Notes under the pieces: generated by a model
What the model was told of the DNA's origin: nothing
Seen by the model: only the letters and a program-made list of their open reading frames with translations
Databases searched by the model: none
Made by a program: the position numbers and the translations under genes
Source of the DNA: JAUXJB01 sp965226855
GTDB lineage: Bacteria; Myxococcota_A; UBA9160; SZUA-336
Reading direction: 5' to 3'
Assembly: GCA_965226855.1 (NCBI GenBank)
Contig: CBDDEE010000032.1
Location: 124,001-188,000, forward strand
Length of the DNA: 64,000 nucleotides
Shown here: positions 44,696-53,829 of the stretch, in pieces
How positions within the stretch are numbered: position 1 is the first letter of the stretch
Layout: each line of letters starts with the position of its first letter

Positions 44696-45610
44696 ATGGC
44701 CGAGATCGACTTCGGTATCTCACTGCGCCGACTCGATGATATAGCCCTGGCAGCTCGGCAAGCGGAGGATCTCGGCTATCAATTCGTGACGGCAGGAGAG
44801 CATGTCTTCTTCCACGGGTCGACCGGCAACGGCCTGATCTCGCTCGCGGCCGCCGCAGGCGCGACGCAGCGCATCAAGCTGATGAGCACCATCACGCTGG
44901 TGCCCCTGTATGCCCCGGCACTGCTCGCCAAGCAGATCACCACTCTCGACGTCGTCTCCGGCGGTCGCTTCCACCTGGGAGTGGGCGTAGGGGGCGAGTT
45001 TGCCCCGGAATTCGAGGCGTGCGGGGTCTCGGTGAAGGAGCGCGGGGTGCGGACCGACGAGGCGCTCGAGGTACTCACTCGGTTGTGGACCGAAGAGGAC
45101 GTTCACTTCGATGGGCGCTTCACGCAGCTGCCCGGCGTTACGCTGGCACCGCAGCCCATCCAGAAGCCGCACCCCCCTATCTGGGTCGCGGGCCGGCGCG
45201 AGGCGGCGATGAAGCGCAGCGCGCGCTTCGGTAACGGCTGGCTGCCCTACATGTACACGCCCGAGATGCTCGCCGAGAGCATCGAGACCATTGCCCGCTA
45301 CCGGGCCGAGTTCGGGCGCAGCGATCCCGTGACCTCGGGCCTCTTTCTCTTCTTTGCTGTGAGCGAGAAGTCTGACCACGGCGTCGAGATGGCTACCGCG
45401 CAGCTCTCGGTCCAGTACAACCAGGACTTCTCGAAGCTGGTCGGCAAGTACGCGCTGGCGGGAAATGCGGAAGACTGCATCGCCCGCCTTCGCGAGTACG
45501 CCGACGCGGGCGCCCGCACGGTGATCCTCGCGTCGGCGTGTCCGGAGAACTACCTGCAAGAGAATCAGCGTCTGCTGGCGACGGAGGTGCTGCCCGCCTT
45601 CCGGCGGTGA
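44696..45610 (+). CDS. LLM class flavin-dependent oxidoreductase
   Basis: 304 residues. The FVTAGEHVFF strand, LVPLYAPALLAKQITTLDVVSGGRF, GVGVGGEFAPEFEACGV and PHPPIWVAGRREAAMKR place it in the LLM superfamily, in a different branch from the two paralogues at 23 and 49.5 kb. The next gene starts 70 bases downstream, so an operon with the acyl-CoA dehydrogenases is likely. Confidence 0.88.
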   Translation: MAEIDFGISLRRLDDIALAARQAEDLGYQFVTAGEHVFFHGSTGNGLISLAAAAGATQRIKLMSTITLVPLYAPALLAKQITTLDVVSGGRFHLGVGVGGEFAPEFEACGVSVKERGVRTDEALEVLTRLWTEEDVHFDGRFTQLPGVTLAPQPIQKPHPPIWVAGRREAAMKRSARFGNGWLPYMYTPEMLAESIETIARYRAEFGRSDPVTSGLFLFFAVSEKSDHGVEMATAQLSVQYNQDFSKLVGKYALAGNAEDCIARLREYADAGARTVILASACPENYLQENQRLLATEVLPAFRR

Positions 45611-45680
45611 GATGTATCCGCGATGTATGATGGGGTGCCGCGCCTTTTGAGCGAAAAGGGACGGTTCTCGGGAGGCGGAT

Positions 45681-46760
45681 CTGGACTTCGGGCTTTCAGA
45701 TGAGCAGCTGCTGCTCCAGCAGACGGTGCGCGACTTTCTGGGACGCGAGTACCCCGCCCAGAGGCGTCGCGACTTTTTCGACGGCGACGCCGGACACGAT
45801 AGCTCGCTCTGGCAGGGGTTGATGGAACTCGGGATCGGGGGCCTGCTCGTCCCGGAGGCCTTCGGGGGCGCGGACCTCGGGCTCCTCGACGCCGTAATGG
45901 TCTCCGAGGTGCTGGGTGAAGCCGCCTTCCCCGGCCCATACCTCGGGCACGTGCTGGCGACCCTCGCGATCGCCCGCGGAGGTAGCGATGAGCAGCGCGA
46001 GCGCTGGCTGCCGGCCCTCGCGGCGGGGGAGCAGATCGCGACCGTGGCTCTGGCCGAGGCTGGTGGGGTCTGGGAGCCCGAGCAATGGTCTGCCTCGCTC
46101 CAGGACGGGCGGGTGCGCGGCGCCAAGGAGTACGTGCTCGCGGGGACGCTGGCCGACCTGATCGTTGTCGGGCTCGGCGGGGGTGAGCTCGCGCTCGTTG
46201 AGCGTGGCGCCGAGGGGCTCGACGCCAAACCCTTTGAAGGCGCCGATCGCACGCGCCGACTCGACCACGTGCGCCTCGACGGCACCCCCGGCGAGGCGCT
46301 CGCGCAGGGGCGCGCGGCCGCAGCCGCGGTCCGCGACGCAGGTCTCGTGCTGCTCTCGGTGGACGCCTTCGGCGGGGCGTCGAAGCTCGTCGAGATCTGT
46401 GTCGAGTACGCGCGCACCCGCGAGCAGTTCGATCGCCCAATCGGCTCGTTCCAGGCAGTCAAGCACCACCTGGCCGACATCGCGGTTCGCACGGAGCCCA
46501 GCCGCGGTCTACTGTGGTACGCGGCCTATGCCTGCGACGCGCTGCCGGACGAAACCGAGCGTGCGGCGGCCCTGGCCAAGGCACATTTCACCGAGTGCTA
46601 CATGCAGACGGCTCGGGACGCCGTGGAGTTGCACGGCGGGATCGGCTTCACGTGGGACTGCGACGTGCAGATCTGGTTCAAGCGGGCGCTGTTCGACCGC
46701 GCCTATCTGGGGACGCCGGACCACCACCGCGAGCGCTGCGCGCGCCTCGCGGGCTGGTGA
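45681..46760 (+). CDS. Acyl-CoA dehydrogenase family protein, CTG start
   Basis: 359 residues. The N-terminal frame LDFGLSDEQLLLQQTVRDFLGRE matches the usual opening of such proteins, but the only codon available in place of ATG is CTG 45681, with GGGAGG 5-6 bases before it. ARTREQFDRPIGSFQAVKHHLAD and ELHGGIGFTWDCDVQIWFKRA are the C-terminal flavin and dimer segments. The adjacent second ACAD suggests a heteromeric enzyme like the alpha2beta2 steroid side-chain dehydrogenases. It oxidises an acyl-CoA at the alpha-beta bond. Confidence 0.85.
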   Translation: MDFGLSDEQLLLQQTVRDFLGREYPAQRRRDFFDGDAGHDSSLWQGLMELGIGGLLVPEAFGGADLGLLDAVMVSEVLGEAAFPGPYLGHVLATLAIARGGSDEQRERWLPALAAGEQIATVALAEAGGVWEPEQWSASLQDGRVRGAKEYVLAGTLADLIVVGLGGGELALVERGAEGLDAKPFEGADRTRRLDHVRLDGTPGEALAQGRAAAAAVRDAGLVLLSVDAFGGASKLVEICVEYARTREQFDRPIGSFQAVKHHLADIAVRTEPSRGLLWYAAYACDALPDETERAAALAKAHFTECYMQTARDAVELHGGIGFTWDCDVQIWFKRALFDRAYLGTPDHHRERCARLAGW

Positions 46761-46782
46761 GCGGCGCCGGGAGCCCGACGAC

Positions 46783-47994
46783 ATGGATCTCAAATTCAGC
46801 GACGCGTACGAGGAGCTCCGAGAGGAGCTCCGTAGCTTCCTCCAAGTCAACTGGCCGCTCCGCGGCGAAGAGACGGCGCTTCCACGCGACCAGCAGGTGC
46901 GGCTCTTCCGCCGCCGTGCCATCGAGGCCGGTTACTACGCGCGCGCCGTGCCGCGCGAGTACGGCGGCTCCGAACAACCGCCCGACGTGCTCAAGACTGC
47001 GATCATCGGCGAGGAGGTCGCGCGCGCGGGCGCTCCGTCTGAGATCCGGGGATCGGGGGCGTCAATGCTCACGCCGACTTTGCTCGAACATGGCACCAAC
47101 GAGCAGTGCAAGCGCTTCATCCCGCCCACCCTGCTCGGCGACATCGAGTGGTGCCAGGGCTATAGCGAGCCCGGCTCGGGCAGCGACCTTGCGTCGCTAC
47201 AGACTCGGGCAGAGCTGGTCGGCGACGCGTGGGTGATCAACGGTCAGAAGATCTGGACCAGCATGGCGCACGAGTCCGACTGGATGTTCTGCCTATGTCG
47301 CACGGAGCCCGACGCCCTCAAGCACGGGGGCATCTCCTACATCTTGATCGACATGAAGACGCCGGGCATCGAGGTGCGGCCTCTGCGCCAGATGACGGGC
47401 AACGTCGACTTCAACGAGGTGTTCTTCACGGATGTGCGCGTTCCGGGTGAGAACATCGTGGGACGCCGGGGCGAGGGCTGGAAGATCGCGAACACGACGC
47501 TCAAGCACGAGCGGAACATGATCGGAGACACCACCTACCATAGCGTGCTCTTCGACAACCTGGTTCGGCTCGCGAAGGAGCGCAAGCGCAACGGCCGTCC
47601 CGCGATCGAGGATCCGCACGTGCGCCAGCAGCTCGTGGAGCTCGAGGCCGAGGCCGAGGTACAGCGCTTTTCGATGTATCGCCAGCTGACACATGCGGCG
47701 CGAGGAGAGTCGCCGGGCATCGTGGTCCTCATGAACAAGCTCTTCTCCACCCAGCTCTCCCTCAAAGTCGGCGCCCTGGCGCTCGAGCTGCTCGATGACG
47801 AAGGACTCTCGGTACCGGGAACGGACGGCGCCCTGATGGGTTCCACACCGAACGGGAGTGCCGGATGGGTGGCCCACGGCATGTGGGCGCTGGGCCTCCA
47901 CATCGGCGGGGGGACGGCGCACATCCAGCGCAACATCATCGCCGAGCGCGGACTCGGTCTGCCGCGGGAGCGATCGGGCACACGCGCGCGCTGA
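46783..47994 (+). CDS. Acyl-CoA dehydrogenase family protein
   Basis: 403 residues. WCQGYSEPGSGSDLASL and WVINGQKIWTSMAHESDW are the FAD/substrate motifs of ACADs, and the C-terminal GLHIGGGTAHIQRNIIAERGLGLPR helix is typical. It follows the first ACAD by 22 bases. Paired ACAD genes of this kind form one enzyme in cholesterol catabolism (FadE28/29-like). The substrate here is unknown. Confidence 0.92.
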   Translation: MDLKFSDAYEELREELRSFLQVNWPLRGEETALPRDQQVRLFRRRAIEAGYYARAVPREYGGSEQPPDVLKTAIIGEEVARAGAPSEIRGSGASMLTPTLLEHGTNEQCKRFIPPTLLGDIEWCQGYSEPGSGSDLASLQTRAELVGDAWVINGQKIWTSMAHESDWMFCLCRTEPDALKHGGISYILIDMKTPGIEVRPLRQMTGNVDFNEVFFTDVRVPGENIVGRRGEGWKIANTTLKHERNMIGDTTYHSVLFDNLVRLAKERKRNGRPAIEDPHVRQQLVELEAEAEVQRFSMYRQLTHAARGESPGIVVLMNKLFSTQLSLKVGALALELLDDEGLSVPGTDGALMGSTPNGSAGWVAHGMWALGLHIGGGTAHIQRNIIAERGLGLPRERSGTRAR

Positions 47995-48070
47995 GATTCC
48001 GGCTACCGCGGAGAACGTTACTCGAGCACGAGTCCGACGGGCCGACTGAAAGGTGCCATCATGGCTGCGA

Positions 48071-48086
48071 TCCGGCTCACGCCGGA
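48071..48086. terminator. Hairpin at the DAO gene stop
   Basis: TCCGGC-TCAC-GCCGGA, a perfect 6-base stem with a 4-base loop that includes the stop codon of the minus-strand oxidase. It lies in the convergent gap with the ACAD gene. No T-tract is present. Confidence 0.25.
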
Positions 48087-49372
48087 CGGAAGTGTGAGAG
48101 GGGCGCGATGTCGCCCTCGGCGAAGCGCTCCCAGCGGTAGGGATGCAGGTCGAGCTCAGGCCGCTCTCCCGCCAGTAGATCGGCCACGATCTGGCCGGCG
48201 CCAGGTCCCATCGCAAAGCCATGTCCGCTGAAGCCCGTGGCCAGATAGAGCCCCTGCGGTCTGCCCGCGGGACCTAGGACCGGAGCCTCGTCGGGCGTGA
48301 TGTCGATGGTTCCGGCCCAGACACGCTCGATCGCGAGCCCCTCGAGTGCGGGAAACAGCCGCGAGAATCTGGACAGGTTCATGGCCGCAGCGCCCCTGGC
48401 AGGTGGCGGCTCGACCGCACGCAGTCGCGTCCAGGGATGACGACGCGCGGGCGTTCCGGGCACGAGCGTTGCGAGATCCCGGAGCAGGGGTTTCCCCATC
48501 CGCAAGCGGACGTGGTGCCGGTTGGACCACGCCAGACCCATGAACTCCCGCAGGTCGCGGAAGGTGTCGAGCGTGACGTCGTAGAGCGCGAGCCCGGAGC
48601 CGGCGAGTATGAACGAGCCACGCGCATCCTGGCGAAAGGTGATGCCCTGGCCCCAGGCTGTGATCCTGGACACGGTAGCGGTTGGCGTCGTGCGCACTAC
48701 CGTTCCGCGGACGCCGCTCTGAGGAATCCGGATTCTCAGCGGTCGCAGGAAGCGACGTGACCAGACTCCGGCCGCAACCACGACCTGCGCGGCGCGAATC
48801 TCTCCACGTTCCGTGTGCACCGCGCGGACCGCTCCGTTCTGAACGTCGATCCCCTCGGCTGCGCAGCCGGGCCAGAGCTCCGCCCCGCGGGCTTGCGCAG
48901 CGTCCGCAAACGCCCGGGTGACGAGCGCGGGACTGGCCTGGCCGTCACTCGGGACGTGGAGCGCGCCGACCCAGGGTCCGCGCATGGAAGGCACCAGACG
49001 TGCCGTCTCGTCTCGCGTGAGCAAGAACGATTCGAGCCCTGCGTCTGCCGCCCGTTTGCAGTAGCCCTCGAACGCCTCGATGTCGCGCTCGTCGAATGCC
49101 AGGCTCAGGTTGCCGCCCTGTGCCCACTCGAGCTCGGCGCCGAGCTCCTTCTCGAGGCCCTCCCAGAGCCGCCTCGAGTGCACGGCCAGCGGAATGAGGT
49201 GCGGGTAGCGTACCTGCTGGTGTACCCAGCCCCAGTTGCGGCTGGACTGCTCGAAGCCGAGCTCCCCCTTGTCGACGAGCACCACGCGCGCTCCGCGCCG
49301 GGCCGCGTAGTAGGCGGTGGCGCAGCCGACGATGCCCCCGCCGACGATGACAACATCCGCGTCTCGCTCCAT
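48077..49372 (-). CDS. FAD-dependent DAO-type oxidoreductase
   Basis: 431 residues of the glycine/D-amino-acid oxidase family. DVVIVGGGIVGCATAYYAARRGARVVLVD is the ADP-binding Rossmann unit; SSRNWGWVHQQ and the C-terminal YLATGFSGHGFAMGPGAGQIVADL complete the FAD site. It oxidises an amine or amino acid, releasing H2O2 or feeding a carrier. The start is ATG 49372. It diverges from an LLM gene with 89 bases between. Confidence 0.9.
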   Translation of the reverse strand: MERDADVVIVGGGIVGCATAYYAARRGARVVLVDKGELGFEQSSRNWGWVHQQVRYPHLIPLAVHSRRLWEGLEKELGAELEWAQGGNLSLAFDERDIEAFEGYCKRAADAGLESFLLTRDETARLVPSMRGPWVGALHVPSDGQASPALVTRAFADAAQARGAELWPGCAAEGIDVQNGAVRAVHTERGEIRAAQVVVAAGVWSRRFLRPLRIRIPQSGVRGTVVRTTPTATVSRITAWGQGITFRQDARGSFILAGSGLALYDVTLDTFRDLREFMGLAWSNRHHVRLRMGKPLLRDLATLVPGTPARRHPWTRLRAVEPPPARGAAAMNLSRFSRLFPALEGLAIERVWAGTIDITPDEAPVLGPAGRPQGLYLATGFSGHGFAMGPGAGQIVADLLAGERPELDLHPYRWERFAEGDIAPLSHFRPA

Positions 49373-49461
49373 GGCGGCTCAGTGTATCGTCAAGGGGCTC
49401 CTGAGCGCTTGCATCTATAGGCCGCGAGCTGATGAAATCTCGGTTCACAGGAGGATCTTCG

Positions 49462-50499
49462 ATGAAGCTAGGTCTGAGTATCGGATATTCGGGAGCGCAG
49501 CTGAGGGTTCCGGTGGAGAAGGTCCAGCTGGCGGAGCGACTTGGCTACGACTCCGCCTGGTCCGGAGAGGCCTACGGGTCAGATGCGATCTCACCGCTCG
49601 CGTATCTGGCAGGAAAGACCGAGCGCATCCGCCTCGGCACCGGGATCATGCAGCTCGCGGGTCGGGCACCGGCTATGGCTGCTATGCAGGCCGCGACCGT
49701 CGACGCGCTCGCTGGTGGAAACCGCTTCATCGCTGGGCTCGGCGTCTCAGGTCCCCAGATCGTGGAGGGCTGGTACGGCCAGCCCTGGGGGCGGCCGTAC
49801 TACCGGATCAAGGATTACGTCACGATCATGCGTAAGGTGTTCCGACGCGAGGAGCCCGTCACGCATCAGGGCAAGGAGATCTCGCTGCCCTACACGGGAG
49901 ACGGGGCGATGGGCATTGGCAAGCCGCTCATGTCGATTCTCCACGTGAATCCGAACATCCCTATCTGGCTGGGGAGCGGGACGGAGACGAACGTGCGGCT
50001 CGCGGGTGAGGTGGCCGACGGGCTGCTTCCGCTCGGCTTCGGGCCCGGCAGCATGGAGCTCTTCCGACCGTGGCTGGAGGAGGGCTTCAAGCGCGCCGGT
50101 GGCGGCAAGTCGATGGCGGACTTCGAGATCCAGCCCGGAGCCGCAGTCATCATCACGAATGACGTACGCGCGGCACTCCAACGGATGAAGCCAAACACCG
50201 CCCTGTACGTGGGCGGCATGGGGCACCGCGACAAGAACTTCCACAAAGACATGATGGTGCGCCGCGGCTATCCCGAGGCGGCGGCGCGGATTCAGGAGCT
50301 CTACCTGGCAGGTCGCAAGCAGGAGGCGATCGAGGCGGTGCCAGACGAGTTCCTCGATGAGGGCGCGCTCGTTGGCCCCGTGGAGCGGATCAAGGATCGC
50401 TACCGAGCCTGGGAGGAGTCCGGCGTCACCGGGCTCACCATCAGCGCCGATCAGAAGGAGGCCCTCGAGCTGATGGCGGACCTCGCGGGCACCCGCTAG
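49462..50499 (+). CDS. LLM class F420-dependent oxidoreductase
   Basis: 345 residues, paralogue of the LLM protein at 22982 (both share KLGL, GEAYGSDA or AEAYGNDA, GVSGPQIVEGW or GASGPQVIEGW, and the GGMGHRDKNFHKD or GGMGARNKNFYND block). AGGAGG lies before ATG 49462. It is a TIM-barrel enzyme using F420 or FMN. The duplicated pair suggests two related steps or substrates in one pathway. Confidence 0.9.
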   Translation: MKLGLSIGYSGAQLRVPVEKVQLAERLGYDSAWSGEAYGSDAISPLAYLAGKTERIRLGTGIMQLAGRAPAMAAMQAATVDALAGGNRFIAGLGVSGPQIVEGWYGQPWGRPYYRIKDYVTIMRKVFRREEPVTHQGKEISLPYTGDGAMGIGKPLMSILHVNPNIPIWLGSGTETNVRLAGEVADGLLPLGFGPGSMELFRPWLEEGFKRAGGGKSMADFEIQPGAAVIITNDVRAALQRMKPNTALYVGGMGHRDKNFHKDMMVRRGYPEAAARIQELYLAGRKQEAIEAVPDEFLDEGALVGPVERIKDRYRAWEESGVTGLTISADQKEALELMADLAGTR

Positions 50500-50520
50500 C
50501 CACGAGAAAATCCTGACTTA

Positions 50521-51894
50521 GTGCCCGACCTCGCTGTAGACCCCTATACGGTCCGGGCCGGGGAAGCGCAGCCAGCGCCGCCTCGGTTCCTGGCGCGGCT
50601 CCGTCATCTCGGTCCCAGCGTGATTGTCTCGGGCTCCGTGGTGGGCTCGGGCGAGATCATTCTCACCTCGAGTCTTGGCGCCGCGGCGGGGTTCGCGCTG
50701 CTGTGGTGGGTCCTCGTCTCGTGCTGGAGCAAGTCCCTCGTCCAGGCCCAGCTCGCCCGCTACGTGATCGTCACGGGAGACACGTATCTGCGCGCGATGA
50801 ATCGGCTCCCAGGCCGCCTGCCCGGTCCCAAGCAGTCGATCGCGTGGCCCATCTGGGTCGGCCTCATCGCATTCGTTCCAGGAGTTCTGGGACTCGGCGG
50901 GATTCTCGGCGGCGCCGGTCAAGCCTTGGCCCTCCTCGTACCAGGTGTCGACGGGAGTTGGGGCACCGCTCTTGTAGCGATCGCGACGGCGGGAGTGCTC
51001 GCCACTCGTTCCTACGCCAGACTCGAGCGGGTGATGCTCGGACTCGTCTGCAGCTTCACACTCGCAACGCTGATCTGCTCCATCACCATGCAGTTCACGG
51101 AGTTCGGGATCACCAGAAGTGATCTCGCGGCAGGCTTCGCCTTCGACTTTCCGCTCGAGTACCTGGCCCTCGCGTTGGCCGTCTATGGGTACACGGGAGT
51201 CAACTCGGGAGAGATCGCCGCCTACACGTATTGGTGTGTCGAGAAGGGCTACCCGAGCTACGTCGGTCACGATCGCAACGACCCGGACTGGCTCGCACGC
51301 GCTCGTGGCTGGACCAAGGTGATGCACGCGGACGTCTGGCTGGCGCTCATCATTCTCACCTGCGCCACGCTGCCTTTCTACGTGCTCGGCGCGGGCGTCC
51401 TGCATGCGATCGGCGAACAACCCAGCGGGCTGGAGACGATCACGGCTCTTTCAAACATGTTCACGAGGACGCTCGGTCCGTGGGCCGTATGGCTCTTCGG
51501 CTTCGGCGCGTTCTTTATCCTGTTCTCGACCGCGCTTTCAGCGATCGCCGCCGGCGGTCGCTTCGTGCCCGATTACCTGATCGAGATGGGCTTCTTCGCC
51601 CGCAAAAACCTGGCGCGTCGGCACGCGTTCACGCGTGGGTACACCGTCGTCGTCCCCATACTCGCACTCGCGCTCTACCTGACCTTCCAGAATCCGGTGC
51701 TGCTGGTGACGATCGGGGGCTTGACCGCCGCTATGCTCCTTCCGATCCAGACGGGCGCCACACTCTGGCTGCAGGCAAGACACATGGATCGGCGGGTTCG
51801 TCCGGGACGCGGCGTCAGAGCCGCCGTGTGGGCGATCTTCGTGTTCCAGGTGCTGATGGCCCTGCTCGTCGTGCGGTACGTGGTACTCGGCTGA
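50521..51894 (+). CDS. Nramp-related transporter with altered helix 1 and 6 motifs
   Basis: 457 residues, about 11 membrane helices, Nramp/LeuT-like. Helix 1 reads GPSVIVSGSVVGSGEIILTS with GSGE at 42-45 where classical Nramp has DPGN; helix 6 reads YGYTGVNSGEIAAYTYW with NSGE at 228-231 where classical Nramp has a MPH motif. The two discontinuous helices thus share an SGE motif, a pseudo-symmetry across the inverted repeats. The metal-binding Asp, Asn and Met are absent, so manganese/iron transport should not be assumed; substrate unknown. The GTG start follows the LLM gene by 21 bases. Confidence 0.82.
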   Translation: MPDLAVDPYTVRAGEAQPAPPRFLARLRHLGPSVIVSGSVVGSGEIILTSSLGAAAGFALLWWVLVSCWSKSLVQAQLARYVIVTGDTYLRAMNRLPGRLPGPKQSIAWPIWVGLIAFVPGVLGLGGILGGAGQALALLVPGVDGSWGTALVAIATAGVLATRSYARLERVMLGLVCSFTLATLICSITMQFTEFGITRSDLAAGFAFDFPLEYLALALAVYGYTGVNSGEIAAYTYWCVEKGYPSYVGHDRNDPDWLARARGWTKVMHADVWLALIILTCATLPFYVLGAGVLHAIGEQPSGLETITALSNMFTRTLGPWAVWLFGFGAFFILFSTALSAIAAGGRFVPDYLIEMGFFARKNLARRHAFTRGYTVVVPILALALYLTFQNPVLLVTIGGLTAAMLLPIQTGATLWLQARHMDRRVRPGRGVRAAVWAIFVFQVLMALLVVRYVVLG

Positions 51895-51963
51895 GTCAGC
51901 GCGGGCAGGTCCTCGACTGCTACCTTGGCCAACTCATGCCGTGCTCATCACGAGCGAGCGTCG

Positions 51964-52647
51964 CTACCAGCGGAGCCCGACGGCGCGGGTCAAGAACTCC
52001 ATCAGCGGCGCAGCGCGCCGGCTCGCCTGTGCGAAGCGGTTCAGGAAGTCCGGCGCGCAAGCCTCCTTCTGCGTGAAGCTGCTTCCCATGGTGAAGCTCT
52101 TGCGCTTGAGGTCGTCGACGAGCGGATGCTCGGGATCGAAGCCGCGCGGGGCGCGCTTCAGTCGGTCGCTATCGTCGAGCGCGCGCCCGCGCCCCCGTGT
52201 GGCCCGCTTCCAGCGCTCCGGATGCTCGACCAGCGCGTCGCGGACCTGCTTCAGCGCATCGCTGGGCGGGCCCCACATCCCTGCCGCCGTGAAGACCCTC
52301 CCGGGCTCCAGGTGCAGGTAGAAGCCCGGCGCAGTCACGTCGCGACCGTCGACGTAACGGAAGGTCATTCCAGCGTAGGTTTTGTACGGGCTCTTATTCT
52401 TCGAGAAGCGGGTGTCGCGGTAGATCCTGAAGAGCGAACCCCCGTTTGGCCTCGGGTCTGCGACCATGGCTCTGCTGATCTTCTCCAGCTTCGTGCCGAA
52501 AGCTTCCACAAAGCCGAGCAGCGGATCCCGGACCTCTTCGATGTAGCGGTCCTTGTTCGCGTTGAACCACTCGCGATTGTTGTTTTGGGCGAGCTCGCGG
52601 AAAAAGCGGAACGTGCTCGGTGTTACGTAACGGCTATTGGACCGCAT
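51964..52647 (-). CDS. DUF2461 family protein
   Basis: 227 residues of the DUF2461/TIGR02453 family. FRFFRELAQNNNREWFNANKDRY at the N-terminus, LFRIYRDTRFSKNKSPYKTY, and GFYLHLEPGRVFTAAGMW form the conserved core. GAGG precedes ATG 52647. Function unknown; members occur widely as single genes. Confidence 0.88.
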   Translation of the reverse strand: MRSNSRYVTPSTFRFFRELAQNNNREWFNANKDRYIEEVRDPLLGFVEAFGTKLEKISRAMVADPRPNGGSLFRIYRDTRFSKNKSPYKTYAGMTFRYVDGRDVTAPGFYLHLEPGRVFTAAGMWGPPSDALKQVRDALVEHPERWKRATRGRGRALDDSDRLKRAPRGFDPEHPLVDDLKRKSFTMGSSFTQKEACAPDFLNRFAQASRRAAPLMEFLTRAVGLRW

Positions 52648-52728
52648 GGGCCTCAGTGCATGACCGACGAGGGGCTTCCGTCGGCGGCGAAAAGGGGGAC
52701 CGGGGCGCGGCGGGACTGTCGCCCGAGG

Positions 52729-53769
52729 TCACGAGGATCTCGCCCGCGTGGCCGGGGCAGACGTACTCAGCAGTGCGCGGGCGCGCTCCACGAGGGGTCG
52801 CTGCGAGCGCGCGGTGATCTCCCAGGTGGGATCCGGACGCTTGCCGCGACGGTGCAGACCGAGGTTGAAGCCCGTGATGATCGTAAACTTGTAGGCGGCC
52901 AGGGCACGGAACCAGTTCAGATCTGACAGCTGAGCGCCATGGGCCTCTGCATACATGGCGACCAGCTCTTCCGCGCCGGGCCAGAGCCCGCTGGCTCCGA
53001 CCCCGCGAGCCTCGTCCCAGGCCTCCGGGTCGTTGAAGGTGGCGACCCAGCCCACGTCGTTTAGTGTGGCCCCGATTCCGACGAGCTCCCAGTCGATGAC
53101 CGCGAGGAGCTCCCCGTCCGGCGCGTAGAACAGGTTCGAGGTCTGGAAGTCGCCATGGAAGACGCCGACGGGCGCGTCCGCTGGGATCCGGGCCAGAAGT
53201 CTCTCCTTGACCTCCGGGACGCCCGAGAGCGCCTCGGGATCGGCAGCGCGCTCGAAGAAGCGGTCCCAGCGCGTCACATCCTGATCGAAGGGGATTGGCT
53301 CACCCAGGTACGGAACGCGCTCGACTGCGAGCCGATGGATGTTCGCGAGCGCCGTCATCGCCTGCTGTGCGGTTCGCCGCAGTGTGTCAGGGTCGAGCTT
53401 TGCGCCCCACTCGCCCGGCCCGAGCCGCAGCACGTCGCCCTCGAGCTTCGGCACCACGAAGTAGGGCCGGCCGAACCACTCGAGCTCGTCGCCCGACCAG
53501 CGCACCGAGCAGTGCGGGACGGGCCCACCGTCGAGCGCGTTCAGGACCTCGACCTGGCGGAGCACGTCCGCGGTCCCTCTCCAGTTCACATTGGGGGGCG
53601 GCAGACGCAAGAACCACGACTCCTGGCTCCCGCGGCTCTCGACGCTGAAGCCGTAGGAGAAGCCCGCGTGTCCGGGCATCTTGTGCACGCCTGAGAGCGT
53701 GACGTCGGGATCGTCGTACTTGGCCCGGCAGAAGGGTCCCAGCTTCTCTTCCAGCTCGGCGAGCTCCAC
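52729..53769 (-). CDS. Phosphotransferase family protein (APH/ACAD10-like)
   Basis: 346 residues. GVFHGDFQTSNLFY is the kinase-like catalytic loop with HGDxxxxN, and AVIDWELVGIG supplies the metal-binding Asp. The N-terminal GFSYGFSVES and LRLPPPNVNWRGT form the nucleotide lobe. The ACAD-associated branch phosphorylates hydroxyacyl-CoA or related substrates, which fits the acyl-CoA genes nearby. GTG 53769 is the start. Confidence 0.85.
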   Translation of the reverse strand: MELAELEEKLGPFCRAKYDDPDVTLSGVHKMPGHAGFSYGFSVESRGSQESWFLRLPPPNVNWRGTADVLRQVEVLNALDGGPVPHCSVRWSGDELEWFGRPYFVVPKLEGDVLRLGPGEWGAKLDPDTLRRTAQQAMTALANIHRLAVERVPYLGEPIPFDQDVTRWDRFFERAADPEALSGVPEVKERLLARIPADAPVGVFHGDFQTSNLFYAPDGELLAVIDWELVGIGATLNDVGWVATFNDPEAWDEARGVGASGLWPGAEELVAMYAEAHGAQLSDLNWFRALAAYKFTIITGFNLGLHRRGKRPDPTWEITARSQRPLVERARALLSTSAPATRARSS

Positions 53770-53829
53770 AGCTGCAGTCTACAGCGTGAGCGCGGCGGGG
53801 GTGCGCTGCTGGTAGGCTCTGGAGCAACC

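Noticed and set aside
44720..46492. Long minus-strand frame opposite the LLM and ACAD genes
   Set aside because: Low-complexity Arg/Ser/Pro-rich sequence without motifs; the plus strand holds two recognisable enzymes.
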